Shown one piece after another: positions 17,614 through 28,023 of a stretch of 64,000 bases of DNA. The stretch spans positions 1 to 64,000 of the forward strand of contig NZ_JAGGNU010000052.1 in assembly GCF_018614915.1 (NCBI RefSeq). Direction: 5' to 3'. How positions within the stretch are numbered: position 1 is the first letter of the stretch; each line of letters begins with the position of its first letter. Source of the stretch: Variovorax paradoxus. GTDB taxonomy: Bacteria; Pseudomonadota; Gammaproteobacteria; Burkholderiales; Burkholderiaceae_C. Made by a program: the position numbers and the translations under genes. Under the pieces are notes generated by a model that saw only the letters and a program-made list of their open reading frames with translations, was not told where the DNA came from and did no database searches.

Positions 17614-19322
17614 GACACCTTCTCCGCCGAACGCGCCGGCATCATGACCACCTGGGCACCGCCCGTGTTCTGACCAGCACGCCTGATCGTCTGCATCACC
17701 TCCGCCGCCGGTCCGTACTGCTTGACGCGACCGGCTTCCAGCACCAGCAGCTTGTCCATGTGCTGCACCAGCGCGCCGCGGTGCGTGACGACGATCACGG
17801 TGACCTGCCCGCGCAGCGCCTTCAAGGCCTCCCCCAGCGCCAGTTCACCGGCCCCATCGAGGTTGGAGTTGGGCTCGTCCAGCACCAGCAGCCTGGGGTC
17901 GCCATAAAGCGCGCGTGCCAGCGCGATGCGCTGGCGCTGCCCCGGCGAGAGCATCACGCCCATGCTGTCGATGACGGTGTCGTAGCCCTCGGGCAATCCC
18001 AGGATCAGCGCATGCACGCCGGCGCGCTGCGCCGCCTGCACGACCTTGTCCGGGTCGACCTCGCCCAGCCGCGCGATGTTGTCGGCGACGGTGCCGGCGA
18101 ACAGCTCGACGTCCTGCGGCACATAGCCGAGCCAGGGGCCGAGCTCCGCGCGCGACCATTGCGCGATGTCGACATCGTCCAGGCGCACGACCCCTCCATG
18201 GGGCTTCCACAGGCCTGTCAGCAGGCGCACCAGGGTCGACTTGCCGGCACCGCTGGGGCCGGTGATGGCCAGCGACTCGCCGGGCTCCAGGCTCAGCGAT
18301 ACGCCTGCAAGAATCATCCGCTCGCCCTGCGGCGGCCGGAACACCAGGTCCTGCGCGTGCAGGCGGCCGGCCGGCGCCGGCAGCGCCATGCGTTGCGGCT
18401 GGCGCGCGGTGGCGCCCAGCAGCTCGGACAGGCGCGCGAAGGCCAAACGCCCCTCGGCCAGCACGCGCCAGCTCCCCACCACCTGCTCCACCGGCGCCAG
18501 CGCCCTGCCGAGCAGGATGGTGCAGGCCACCAGGATGCCCGGCGTGCCTTCGCCCGCGATGACGAGGTAGGCACCCAGCGCCTGCAACAGGACCTGCACC
18601 GCCTGGCGCGTGGCGCGCGTGAGCGCCGCCATCGCCACCGACTTGCGCGCGGTCGGGCCCTGCAGCGCGGTCACGCCGGCGTTCAAACGTCGCCAGCGCC
18701 CGATCAGCGCCTCTCCCATCCCGAGAGACTGCGCCAGCTCCGCGTTGTGCATTGCGGATTCGAGGTAACGCGTGGCCGTGGCCGCTTCCTTCTGCAGCGC
18801 TTCGATGTCGCGGCGCGTGAGGCGGTCGTTCACGACGGCAAGGATGAGCATCAGTACCGACGCGGCGGCGGCGGCCATGCCCAGCAGCGGATGCGCCAGC
18901 CAGATGACGGCGACATAGACGAATGCCCAGGGTGTGTCGAACAGCGCCAATAGTCCCTGGGCGGAGAACAGGCTGCGCAGCGCCGTGACGTCGCGCAAGC
19001 CTTCGGAAGGCCCGCGCTCGGCGCGGCGCGCCGCGTGGGCCAGCATGACCTTGGCCACCGCCGGAGAGAGCTGCTCGGCGATCAGATTGCCCGCAACGCC
19101 CTGCAGCCGGCTGCGCAGGTAATCCAGCATCAGCATCAGGCCGAGGGCCACGGCGACGCCGAGCAACAGCACCAGCAGCGTCTCCTGGCTTTGGCTCGTG
19201 AGCACGCGGTCGAAGACCTGCAGCATGAAGAGCGCCGGGGCGAGCAGCAGCAGGTTCACCACGAAGGAGAAGCCCGCAACAAAAAGAAGCGGCCGCTTGA
19301 GAAGCTGGAGAAGGGGCTGCAT
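17610..19322 (-). CDS. Type I secretion ABC transporter, permease/ATPase fusion (PrtD/LapB-like)
   Basis: This 570-residue protein has an N-terminal membrane domain without a C39 peptidase or peptidase-like extension, as in PrtD-type RTX exporters. The ATPase has Walker A GPSGAGKST ending at Lys361, the signature as LSPGQRQR (Pro instead of Gly in LSGGQ, common in this group), Walker B LLVLDEPNSNLD and the switch His514 in VVTHR. It powers export of the giant RTX protein encoded 52 bases upstream. Confidence 0.95.
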   Translation of the reverse strand: MQPLLQLLKRPLLFVAGFSFVVNLLLLAPALFMLQVFDRVLTSQSQETLLVLLLGVAVALGLMLMLDYLRSRLQGVAGNLIAEQLSPAVAKVMLAHAARRAERGPSEGLRDVTALRSLFSAQGLLALFDTPWAFVYVAVIWLAHPLLGMAAAAASVLMLILAVVNDRLTRRDIEALQKEAATATRYLESAMHNAELAQSLGMGEALIGRWRRLNAGVTALQGPTARKSVAMAALTRATRQAVQVLLQALGAYLVIAGEGTPGILVACTILLGRALAPVEQVVGSWRVLAEGRLAFARLSELLGATARQPQRMALPAPAGRLHAQDLVFRPPQGERMILAGVSLSLEPGESLAITGPSGAGKSTLVRLLTGLWKPHGGVVRLDDVDIAQWSRAELGPWLGYVPQDVELFAGTVADNIARLGEVDPDKVVQAAQRAGVHALILGLPEGYDTVIDSMGVMLSPGQRQRIALARALYGDPRLLVLDEPNSNLDGAGELALGEALKALRGQVTVIVVTHRGALVQHMDKLLVLEAGRVKQYGPAAEVMQTIRRAGQNTGGAQVVMMPARSAEKVS

Positions 19323-19342
19323 GGCGATTTCCCTCGGGTGCC

Positions 19343-19364
19343 GCCGCCCGCGTCGGCGGGCGGC
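19343..19364. terminator. Strong GC hairpin between RTX gene and exporter genes
   Basis: The arms GCCGCCCGC and GCGGGCGGC pair exactly around a four-base loop in the 52-base gap between the adhesin stop and the exporter start. It has no T-run. It may be an mRNA-processing or partial-termination element that keeps exporter levels below those of the adhesin. Confidence 0.45.
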
Positions 19365-19374
19365 AGGCGGGAGC

Positions 19375-22300
19375 TCAGAGGCCGACCTTGATGTCGTTGT
19401 TGTCGAAGGTGTCGGCCGGATCGCTCAGCGTCAGCGTTGCCATCAGCGTCCGGTTGGCGGCGCTGAGGCCGTCCGCGTCGTAGTACAGGTTGCCCGTCGC
19501 GCTGTCGTAGATCACATGCACGCCGGCACCCACCGTGTCTCCGGCGCCACCGCCGTCCGAGGACGCGAACTCGGACGCCGCCAGCGTGCTTCCGCTCGCG
19601 GTCGAGAGGGCCGTGAAGGTGCCGAGCGACAGCTCGACCAAGTCGCCGCTCGCCGCAGATCCCGAGGCGTTGAAGTCGGTGATCGAGTCCACCGCATTCG
19701 GTGCCGAGTCGAAGACGAAGGTGTCGTTGTCCGCGCCGCCCGTGAGCATGTCGGCGCCGGTCCCGCCGACGATGCGGTCGTCGCCGGCCAGGCCGTCGAT
19801 CACGTCGTTGCCACCGCCGCCGCGCAGCTGGTCGTTCGACGCCGAGCCGGTGATCGTGTCGGCGAAGGCGGTGCCGATGACGCCCTCGAAGTTCCTGTAG
19901 CTGTCGGTGCCGAGCCCGGCGGCGCTGGCATTGAAGCTTGTGGCGCTGCTGCCTTGCGTCAGCGTGAACGTGAGGCCGGCGGCGCCGTCGGAGAAGTCGA
20001 GCAGGTCACCGGCGCCGCCTGCGCCATCGAGCGTGTCGTTGCCGGCGCCGCCGCGGATGATGTCGTTCGATGCGCTGCCGGTGAGGGTGTCGGCCAGGCT
20101 CGTGCCGATCACGCCTTCGATGTTCTGATAGGTGTCGTTGTTGCCAAGCCCCGCAGTGCCGTTGGCGATGTTGGTCGATGCGGCACTCTGAACCAGCGTG
20201 AAATTGACTGCCACGGTTCCATCCGAGAAGTCGAGCAGGTCCTCGCTGCCGGCGCCGCCATCCATCAAATCGTTGCTGCCGGTCCCCCCTTGCAGCACGT
20301 CGTTGCCGGCACCGCCCGACAGGTTGTCGTTGCCGTCGCCGCCGATCAGGAGGTCGTTGCCGGCAGAGCCGACCAGCGTGTCGGCCCCATTGCCGCTCCC
20401 TCCGATGAAGACGTCGCCGGCCGCACCGCCGGTCAGAGTGTCGGCGCCGCCGCGCCCGTCGATGAAGGAGGCCTGGTATGCGCCGGTGGTGCTGAGGTCG
20501 ATCGTCTCGCCGGTGTTCCCGGGGGACACGGTCCTGATGTCGATCGTCGCCGTCGCCGTCGCGGTCCCCCCGGCGCCGTCCGACACGGTGTACTGGAAGC
20601 TGCCGGCCGTGCTGCCGCTGGTGAAGCTGATCGTGCCGTTGACGGCGTCCAGGGTCAGGCCGGAAATTCCGACCGCGCTGCCGACGCTGGTGATCGCCAA
20701 TGCGAGACCGTCGATGTCGGTGTCGTTGCCGAGCAGGGAGCTCACCGACAGCGTGACGAGGGTGCTGTTCGAGACAATGATCCTGTCGGCCACGCCAACC
20801 GGGTTGTCGTTCACCGCGGTGACGGTGATGCTCGCCGTGTCAGTCGCGCTCGAGAACGCGGAGCTACCTCCATTCGTCACGGTGCTCACCGTGGTGCCAG
20901 CCGTGCCGCTCGTCTGATCCCAGGCGCGGAAGGTGATGCCGTCGCTGACGGTCCCGCTGAAGTTCGAGTTCGCCTGGAAGTAGATACGCGTGTTCGAATC
21001 CGCAGCCAACAGCAGTGCGGACGAGTCCGACACCGCCCCCACCGCCATCCAGGCGGCGCCACCATTGGTGGAGTACCACCAGCTGCCGTTGGCGGCGTTC
21101 ACGCCCGTCAATGCGATGCCGGTGATGGCGCCGTTGTCCGCATCGGTCACGTTGTCGAGGCCGCCGGCCGGCGGGTTCGGATTCACCAGGCTGGACACGA
21201 GCGTACCGACGGCCCCCGTCGGTGCGCCCGCATCCTCGTTGGCCGATGCCAGGACCGGTGTCGCGGCAGCGCTCAGGACCGGCGCCTCATTGGTACCGGC
21301 GATGGTCACAGTCACCAGCTGGCTGGCGGTCCCGTCGGACGAGACTGCGGTGAAGCTGTCGCTGATGGATTGGCCAGCGCCGAGCTGCTGGATTGCGCTC
21401 TGGCTGTTGTCGGCCGTGTAGGCCCAGGTGCCATCGGCCGCCAGCGTGAAGCTGCCGTAAGCGTTGCTGCCGACTGTGCCGGCCTGGGCCGTGAAGCTGG
21501 ACTGGCCTGCATCCACATCGGCAATGGTCAGCGCGCCGCCGGTGCTCAGGTTCGGTGCTGAGGTGTCCTCGGTCACTGCGCCGCTGGCGACGCCGCCGAT
21601 CACGGGCACGTCATTGGTGCCGGTGATGGTCACCGTCACCACCTGGCTGGCGGTGCCGTCGGACGAGACTGCGGTGAAGCTGTCGCTGAGCGACTGGCCG
21701 ACACCCAGCTGTTGGATCGCGCTTTGGCTGTTGGCGGCCGTGTAGGCCCAGGTGCCATCGGCCGCCAGCGTGAAGCTGCCGTAGCCGTTGCTGCCGACGG
21801 TGCCGGCCTGGGCCATGAAGCTGGACTGGCCTGCATCAACGTCAGCAATCGTCAGCGCGCCGCCGGTGCTCAGGTTCGGTGCCGAGGCATCCTCGCTGAC
21901 TGCACCGCTGGCCACGCCACCGATCACCGGTACATCGTTGGTTCCGGTGATGGTCACCGTGACCACCTGGCTGGTGGTGCCATCCGAGGACACCGCTGTG
22001 AAGCTGTCGCTGATGGATTGGCCTGCGCCCAGCTGTTGGATCGCCGCTTGGCTGTTGTCGGCCGTGTAGCTCCAGCTGCCGTCGGCCGCGAGCGTGAAGC
22101 TTCCGTAAGCATTGCTGCCGACTGTCCCGGCCTGGGCCATGAAGTTGGATTGGCCTGCATCCACATCGGCGATCGTCAGCGCGCCGCTGGTGCTCAGGTT
22201 GTTAGCAGAGTCATCCTCGCTCACCGCACCGCTGGCCACGCCGCCGATGACCGGTACGTCGTTGGTGCCGGTGATCGTTACGGTCACCACTTGGCTGGCC

Positions 22301-25300
22301 GTCCCGTCGGACGAGACTGCTGTGAAGCTGTCGCTGATGGATTGGCCTGCGCTCAGCTGCTGGATCGCAGCTTGGTTGTTGTCGGCCGTGTAGGCCCAGG
22401 TGCCGTCGGCCGCCAGCGTGAAGCTGCCGTAGCCATTGCTGCCGATGGTGCCCCCCTGGACCGCGAAGCTGGACTGGCCCGCATCAACGTCAGCAATGGT
22501 CAGCGCCCCACTGGTGCTCAGGTTCGGTGCTGAGGCGTCCTCGCTCACGGCGCCGCTGGCGACGCCACCGATCACTGGCACGTCGTTGGTGCCGGTGATG
22601 GTCACCGTGACCACCTGGCTCGCCGTGCCGTCGGACGACACCGCGGTGAAGCTGTCGCTAAGGGACTGGCCCGCACCGAGCTGCTGAATCGCGCTTTGGC
22701 TGTTGTCTGCCGTGTAGGCCCAGCTGCCGTCGGCTGCCAGCGTGAAGCTGCCATAGGCGTTGCTGCCGACTGTGCCGCCCTGGGCCGTGAAGCTGGACTG
22801 GCCTGCATCAACATCGGCGATCGTCAGCGCGCCGCTGGTGCTCAGGTTGTTAGCAGAGTCATCCTCGCTCACCGAGCCGCTGGCCACGCCGCCAATCACC
22901 GGTACGTCGTTGGTGCCGGTGATCGTTACGGTCACCACTTGGCTGGCCGTCCCGTCGGACGAGACTGCTGTGAAGCTGTCGCTGATGGATTGGCCTGCGC
23001 TCAGCTGCTGGATCGCAGCTTGGCTGTTGTCGGCCGTGTAGGCCCAGGTGCCGTCGGTCGCCAGCGTGAAGCTGCCATAGCCGTTGCTGCCTGCGGTGCT
23101 CCCCTGGGAAGCGAAGTTGGATTGGCCCTGGTCGACATCGGCGATCGTCAGCACGCCGCCAGTCGCAAGATTGCCACCCGCCACCGCAACGTCTTCCTGC
23201 ACCGCACCGCTGGCCACGCCACCAATCATCGGCACATCGTTGGTTCCGGTGATGGTCACCGTCACCATCTGGCTGGCTGTGCCGTCGAAGGAGAGGGCGG
23301 TGAAACTGTCGCTGAGCGATTGACCTGCGCCTAGCTGTTGAATCGCCGCTTGGCTGTTGTCGGCCGCGTAGGTCCAGCTGCCGTCGGCCGCCAGCGCGAA
23401 GCTGCCGTAGCCGTTGCTGCCGACGGTGCCCGCCTGGGCCGTGAAGCTGGATTGGCCGGCATCCACATCGGCAATGGTCAGCGCACCACTGGTGCTCAGG
23501 TTGGGAGCAGAGGCATCCTCGCTCACCGCACCGCTGGCGACGCCGCCGATGACCGGTACGTCGTTGGTACCGGTGATGGTCACCGTGACCACCTGGCTCG
23601 CCGTGCCGTCAGACGACACCGCGTTGAAGCTGTCAGTGAGCGACTGGCCCGTACCCAGCTGCTGAATCGCGCTTTGACCGTTGTCAGCGGTGTAGGTCCA
23701 GCTGCCGTCGGCCGCCAGCGTGAAGCTGCCGTAGCCATTGCTGCCGACGGTGCCCCCCTGGGCGGTGAAGTTGGATTGGCCAACATCCACATCGGCAATG
23801 GTCAGCGCACCACTGGTGCTCAGATTGGGAGCCGAGGCATCCTCGCTCACCGCGCCGCTGGCCACGCCGCCAATCACCGGTACGTCGTTGGTGCCCGTGA
23901 TGGTCACCGTCACCACTTGGCTGGCGCTGCCGTCAGACGACACTGCAGTGAAGCTGTCGCTGACAGACTGGCCCGCACCGAGCTGCTGGATGGCGCTTTG
24001 GCTGTTGTCAGCGGCGTAGGTCCAGCTGCCGTCGGCCGCCAGCGTGAAGCTGCCGTAGCCATTGCTGCCGATGGTGCCCCCCTGGACCGCGAAGCTGGAC
24101 TGGCCCGCATCAACGTCAGCAATGGTCAGCGCCCCACTGGTGCTCAGGTTCGGTGCTGAGGCATCCTCGCTCACCGCACCGCTGGCCACGCCACCGATCA
24201 CCGGCACGTCGTTGGTGCCGGTGATGGTCACCGTCACCACCTGGCTTGCTGTTCCGTCGGACGATACCGCGGTGAAGCTGTCGTTGATCGTTTGGCCGGC
24301 ACCCAGCTGTTGGATCGCGCTTTGGCTGTTGTCGGCCGCGTAGGTCCAGCTGCCGTCGGTCGCCAGCGCGAAGCTGCCGTAGCCGTTGCTGCCGGTGGTG
24401 CCGGCCTGGGCCGTGAAGCTGGACTGGCCTGCATCCACATCGGCGATCGTCAGCGCGCCGCCGGTGCTCAGGTTGGGAGCAGAGGCATCCTCGCTCACCG
24501 CACCGCTGGCCACGCCACCGATCACCGGCACGTCGTTGGTGCCCGTGATGGTCAAGGTCACCACCTGGCTTGCTGTTCCGTCGGACGAGACTGCGGTGAA
24601 GCTGTCATTGATCGTTTGGCCGGCACCCAGCTGTTGGATGGCGCTTTGGCTGTTGTCGGCCGCGTAGGTCCAGCTGCCGTCGGTCGCCAGCGCGAAGCTG
24701 CCGTAGCCGTTGCTGCCGGTGGTGCCGGCCTGGGCCGTGAAGCTGGACTGGCCTGCATCAACATCGGCGATCGTTAGCGCGCCGCTGGTGCTCAGGTTGT
24801 TAGCAGAGTCATCCTCGCTCACCGAGCCGCTGGCCACGCCGCCAATCACCGGTACGTCGTTGGTGCCGGTGATGGTCACCGTGACCGCCTGGCTGGTGGT
24901 GCCGTCGGACGACACCGCGGTGAAGCTGTCGTTGATCGTTTGGCCGGCGCCCAGCTGTTGGATCGCAGCTTGGCTGTTGTCAGCCGTGTAGGCCCAGGTG
25001 CCGTCGGCCGCCAGCGTGAAGCTGCCGTAGCCATTGCTGCCGGTGGTGCCGGCCTGGGCCGTGAAGCTGGACTGGCCTGCATCCACATCGGCAATGGTCA
25101 GCGCACCACTGGTGCTCAGGTTGGGAGCAGAGGCATCCTCGCTCACCGCGCCGCTGGCGACGCCGCCGATGACCGGTACGTCGTTGGTACCGGTGATGGT
25201 GACCGTCACCACCTGGCTGGCCGTACCGTCGGAGGACACAGCGGTGAAGCTGTCGCTGAGCGACTGGCCGGCACCCAGCTGCTGGACGGCGCTTTGGCTG

Positions 25301-28023
25301 TTGTCTGCCGTGTAGGCCCAGCTGCCGTCGGTCGCCAGCGCGAAGCTGCCGTAGCCGTTGCTGCCGACTGTGCCGGCCTGGGCCATGAAGCTGGACTGGC
25401 CTGCATCCACATCGGCGATCGTCAGCGCGCCACTGGTGCTCAGGTTCGGTGCCGAGGCATCCTCGCTGACTGCACCACTGGCCACACCACCGATCACCGG
25501 CACGTCGTTGGTACCGGTAATGGTCACGGTCACAACCTGGCTGGCCGTACCGTCGGAGGACACCGCCGTGAAGCTGTCGCTGATGGATTGCCCGGCGCCC
25601 AGCTGCTGGATCGCGGCTTGGCTGTTGTCGGCCGCGTAGGTCCAGCTGCCGTCGGCCGCGAGCGTGAAGCTGCCGTAAGCGTTGCTGCCGACTATGCCGC
25701 CCTGGGCCATGAAGCTGGACTGGCCTGCGTCCACATCGGCGATCGTCAGCGCACCACTGGTGCTCAGATTGGGAGCAGAGGCATCCTCGCTCACCGCGCC
25801 GCTGGCCACACCACCGATCACCGGCACATCGTTGGTTCCGGTGATGGTCACCGTGACCACCTGGCTGGTGGTGCCGTCGGACGACACCGCGGTGAAGCTG
25901 TCGTTGATCGTTTGGCCTGCGCCCAGCTGTTGGATCGCGCTTTGGCTGTTGTCGGCCGCGTAGGTCCAGCTGCCGTCGGTCGCCAGCGCGAAGCTGCCGT
26001 AGCCGTTGCTGCCGACGGTGCCGCCCTGGGCCGTAAAGCTGGACTGGCCCGCATCGACATCGGCAATCGTCAGCGCGCCGCCGGTGCTCAGATTCGGTGT
26101 CGACGCATCCTCACTGACGGCACCGCTGGCCACGCCACCGATCACCGGCACATCGTTGGTACCGGTGATGGTCACGGTCACCATCTGGCTTGCTGTTCCG
26201 TCGGACGATACCGCGGTGAAGCTGTCGCTGATGGATTGGCCTGCGCCCAGCTGTTGGATCGCCGCTTGGCTGTTGTCGGCCGTGTAGGCCCAGCTGCCAT
26301 CGGCCGCCAGCGTGAAGCTGCCGTAGCCGTTGCTGCCTGCGGTGCTCCCCTGGGAAGCGAAGTTGGATTGGCCCTGGTCGACATCGGCGATCGTCAGCAC
26401 GCCGCTGGTTGTCAGGTTCGGTGTCGACGCATCCTCGCTGACTGCACCGCTGGCCACGCCGCCAATCACCGGCACATCATTGGTCCCGGTGACGGTCACC
26501 GTGATCTGCTGATCGACCGTGCCGCCATGGCCGTCGTCGATGCTGACGGTGAAGTTCTCTGTCGCCGTCTCTCCCGCGACCAGGTGCTGCGTGGCCGCGT
26601 TGGCAACGCTGTAGCTCCAGCTCACCGTGCCGTCGCCCGCACCCGTGGCCGCGTCGCTGACACCGGCCGTCAGCACCCCGCCCAGGGTATTGCCCGGATC
26701 GACCGTCACGCCGACGCTGTGAGCATCGCTCAGGTCCACGTCGTCGAAGCTGATCGTGCCGCTGTCGCTCAGCGTCGGTGTCGCAGCATCCTCGGTCACT
26801 GCCGCGCTGGCGTCCGCCGCGCCGATCGTCGGCATGTCGTTGGTGCCGATGATGGTCACATCGATCTGCCTTGTGACGACGCCGCCGTGCTGGTCGTCCA
26901 GCGTGATGGTGAAGCTCTCCACCCGCGTCTCGCCTGCCGCGAGGTACTCGACGGCATTGGCGGGCACCGTGTAAGTCCAGGTCAGTTGGCCGCCCGTGCC
27001 GGTGCCCGTGCTGTCGCTGTCCTTGACCGCTGTCAGGCTGCCGAGCACGCTGCCGACCGGTGTGCCGTTGGCGCTCACGAGATGCACGTCGCTCAGGTCC
27101 AGGTCGCTGAAGCCGATGACGCCGCTGTCGCTCAGGTGGCCCACCGGGGCGGCCTGCTCGCTCACCACGCCCGCCAGGTCTTGGGCCGTCATGACCGGGC
27201 CATCGTTGGTGCCGGTGATGGTGATGGTCACCGTGGCCAGTCCCGTTCCGCCGTCGGCGTCCTTCACCTCGTAGGTGAAGGTGTCGGTGGCATTCTCGCC
27301 CGCGGCCAGGTGCTGGAAATCGGCCGCATGGGGCTGGTACTGGAAATACCAGGTCGACGGATCGCCCATCGCCGGCTGCACGAGCGTCGCCGTCCCGTGG
27401 CTCGGAGCCGAGGCCAGCGCGAGCGACTTCACCAGGTCGGGGACCAGATCGTTCTGCAGCACATGGATCTGCATCCCCAGGCCATCTTCCGTGGTCGAGG
27501 CCGCATCGCCCAGCGCCATCACCGCCTCGTTGGCCGGATTCACCTCGACGCCGTCCACGAGGACTCGCAGGACTTCCGTCATCTGGATCGTCAGCCTGGA
27601 CGCCCCGAAGCTGAAGACGAAATCGCTGGCCGAGCCATTCGATACCTCACTGGTCCTGGCATTGGTGACAGCCGCAAGATGGGCCAGATAGGCGGCGATC
27701 TGCGTCTGGGCGGCAGATTCCAGCCATTGCGCCCGGGTGAACTGGAGCTCGAGCGTATCGACACCCGAGCCGCCCGTGTACACGTCCTTGGTGCCCGCCG
27801 CGATGTTTTCGCTCACGTTGTAGATCAGGGTGTCGTTCCCCGATCCCCCGTTGAGCTGGTCACTGCCGCTGCCGCCATCGAGGGTGTCGCTCCCCGCGCC
27901 GCCGTTCAGCGAGTCGTTTCCTGCGCCGCCGCTGACAGTGTCGTCCCCGTTGCCGCTGTTGATGGTGTCGCTGCCGGCCGTGCCGGTGAGGATGTCGTTG
28001 TCGTTGGAGCCGGTAATCGTCAT
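19375..28023 (-). CDS. Giant RTX/VCBS-repeat adhesin, type I secretion substrate (2882 aa)
   Basis: The protein has no signal peptide. Residues 1-70 already hold RTX-like nonapeptides (GGAGNDSLNGG type). Cadherin/VCBS-like domains follow, then 16 tandem copies of a ~108-residue VCBS-type repeat at residues 513-2242, each opening GTNDVP-x-IGGVASGAV and containing ADGSWxYTADNSQ. Next come two divergent Ig-like domains, a calcium-binding RTX block (GGDGNDNLSGGAGNDVLQGG type) and a serralysin-like C-terminal end with DTFVFDS and DSITDFN, the usual type I secretion signal region. It should be exported by the two downstream genes and fold in calcium as a surface or released adhesin, probably for biofilm. 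No N-terminal LapA-type retention module is evident. Confidence 0.93.
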   Translation of the reverse strand: MTITGSNDNDILTGTAGSDTINSGNGDDTVSGGAGNDSLNGGAGSDTLDGGSGSDQLNGGSGNDTLIYNVSENIAAGTKDVYTGGSGVDTLELQFTRAQWLESAAQTQIAAYLAHLAAVTNARTSEVSNGSASDFVFSFGASRLTIQMTEVLRVLVDGVEVNPANEAVMALGDAASTTEDGLGMQIHVLQNDLVPDLVKSLALASAPSHGTATLVQPAMGDPSTWYFQYQPHAADFQHLAAGENATDTFTYEVKDADGGTGLATVTITITGTNDGPVMTAQDLAGVVSEQAAPVGHLSDSGVIGFSDLDLSDVHLVSANGTPVGSVLGSLTAVKDSDSTGTGTGGQLTWTYTVPANAVEYLAAGETRVESFTITLDDQHGGVVTRQIDVTIIGTNDMPTIGAADASAAVTEDAATPTLSDSGTISFDDVDLSDAHSVGVTVDPGNTLGGVLTAGVSDAATGAGDGTVSWSYSVANAATQHLVAGETATENFTVSIDDGHGGTVDQQITVTVTGTNDVPVIGGVASGAVSEDASTPNLTTSGVLTIADVDQGQSNFASQGSTAGSNGYGSFTLAADGSWAYTADNSQAAIQQLGAGQSISDSFTAVSSDGTASQMVTVTITGTNDVPVIGGVASGAVSEDASTPNLSTGGALTIADVDAGQSSFTAQGGTVGSNGYGSFALATDGSWTYAADNSQSAIQQLGAGQTINDSFTAVSSDGTTSQVVTVTITGTNDVPVIGGVASGAVSEDASAPNLSTSGALTIADVDAGQSSFMAQGGIVGSNAYGSFTLAADGSWTYAADNSQAAIQQLGAGQSISDSFTAVSSDGTASQVVTVTITGTNDVPVIGGVASGAVSEDASAPNLSTSGALTIADVDAGQSSFMAQAGTVGSNGYGSFALATDGSWAYTADNSQSAVQQLGAGQSLSDSFTAVSSDGTASQVVTVTITGTNDVPVIGGVASGAVSEDASAPNLSTSGALTIADVDAGQSSFTAQAGTTGSNGYGSFTLAADGTWAYTADNSQAAIQQLGAGQTINDSFTAVSSDGTTSQAVTVTITGTNDVPVIGGVASGSVSEDDSANNLSTSGALTIADVDAGQSSFTAQAGTTGSNGYGSFALATDGSWTYAADNSQSAIQQLGAGQTINDSFTAVSSDGTASQVVTLTITGTNDVPVIGGVASGAVSEDASAPNLSTGGALTIADVDAGQSSFTAQAGTTGSNGYGSFALATDGSWTYAADNSQSAIQQLGAGQTINDSFTAVSSDGTASQVVTVTITGTNDVPVIGGVASGAVSEDASAPNLSTSGALTIADVDAGQSSFAVQGGTIGSNGYGSFTLAADGSWTYAADNSQSAIQQLGAGQSVSDSFTAVSSDGSASQVVTVTITGTNDVPVIGGVASGAVSEDASAPNLSTSGALTIADVDVGQSNFTAQGGTVGSNGYGSFTLAADGSWTYTADNGQSAIQQLGTGQSLTDSFNAVSSDGTASQVVTVTITGTNDVPVIGGVASGAVSEDASAPNLSTSGALTIADVDAGQSSFTAQAGTVGSNGYGSFALAADGSWTYAADNSQAAIQQLGAGQSLSDSFTALSFDGTASQMVTVTITGTNDVPMIGGVASGAVQEDVAVAGGNLATGGVLTIADVDQGQSNFASQGSTAGSNGYGSFTLATDGTWAYTADNSQAAIQQLSAGQSISDSFTAVSSDGTASQVVTVTITGTNDVPVIGGVASGSVSEDDSANNLSTSGALTIADVDAGQSSFTAQGGTVGSNAYGSFTLAADGSWAYTADNSQSAIQQLGAGQSLSDSFTAVSSDGTASQVVTVTITGTNDVPVIGGVASGAVSEDASAPNLSTSGALTIADVDAGQSSFAVQGGTIGSNGYGSFTLAADGTWAYTADNNQAAIQQLSAGQSISDSFTAVSSDGTASQVVTVTITGTNDVPVIGGVASGAVSEDDSANNLSTSGALTIADVDAGQSNFMAQAGTVGSNAYGSFTLAADGSWSYTADNSQAAIQQLGAGQSISDSFTAVSSDGTTSQVVTVTITGTNDVPVIGGVASGAVSEDASAPNLSTGGALTIADVDAGQSSFMAQAGTVGSNGYGSFTLAADGTWAYTAANSQSAIQQLGVGQSLSDSFTAVSSDGTASQVVTVTITGTNDVPVIGGVASGAVTEDTSAPNLSTGGALTIADVDAGQSSFTAQAGTVGSNAYGSFTLAADGTWAYTADNSQSAIQQLGAGQSISDSFTAVSSDGTASQLVTVTIAGTNEAPVLSAAATPVLASANEDAGAPTGAVGTLVSSLVNPNPPAGGLDNVTDADNGAITGIALTGVNAANGSWWYSTNGGAAWMAVGAVSDSSALLLAADSNTRIYFQANSNFSGTVSDGITFRAWDQTSGTAGTTVSTVTNGGSSAFSSATDTASITVTAVNDNPVGVADRIIVSNSTLVTLSVSSLLGNDTDIDGLALAITSVGSAVGISGLTLDAVNGTISFTSGSTAGSFQYTVSDGAGGTATATATIDIRTVSPGNTGETIDLSTTGAYQASFIDGRGGADTLTGGAAGDVFIGGSGNGADTLVGSAGNDLLIGGDGNDNLSGGAGNDVLQGGTGSNDLMDGGAGSEDLLDFSDGTVAVNFTLVQSAASTNIANGTAGLGNNDTYQNIEGVIGTSLADTLTGSASNDIIRGGAGNDTLDGAGGAGDLLDFSDGAAGLTFTLTQGSSATSFNASAAGLGTDSYRNFEGVIGTAFADTITGSASNDQLRGGGGNDVIDGLAGDDRIVGGTGADMLTGGADNDTFVFDSAPNAVDSITDFNASGSAASGDLVELSLGTFTALSTASGSTLAASEFASSDGGGAGDTVGAGVHVIYDSATGNLYYDADGLSAANRTLMATLTLSDPADTFDNNDIKVGL
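21298..26487. repeat. Tandem array of 16 VCBS-repeat units, 324-base period
   Basis: Fifteen units of 324 bases and one of 330 fill 5190 bases exactly. The copies are nearly identical in sequence. The longer unit, the eleventh from the N-terminus, has a two-residue insertion (EDVAVAGGN) and shares its QGQSNFASQGSTAGS block with unit 1. This points to spread by block duplication rather than only single-unit slippage. Copy number may vary between isolates or be collapsed in assemblies. Confidence 0.9.

Noticed and set aside
21298..26487. CRISPR-like array, because of regular repeats
   Set aside because: The period is 324 bases, the units are coding throughout and there are no spacers. It is a protein repeat.
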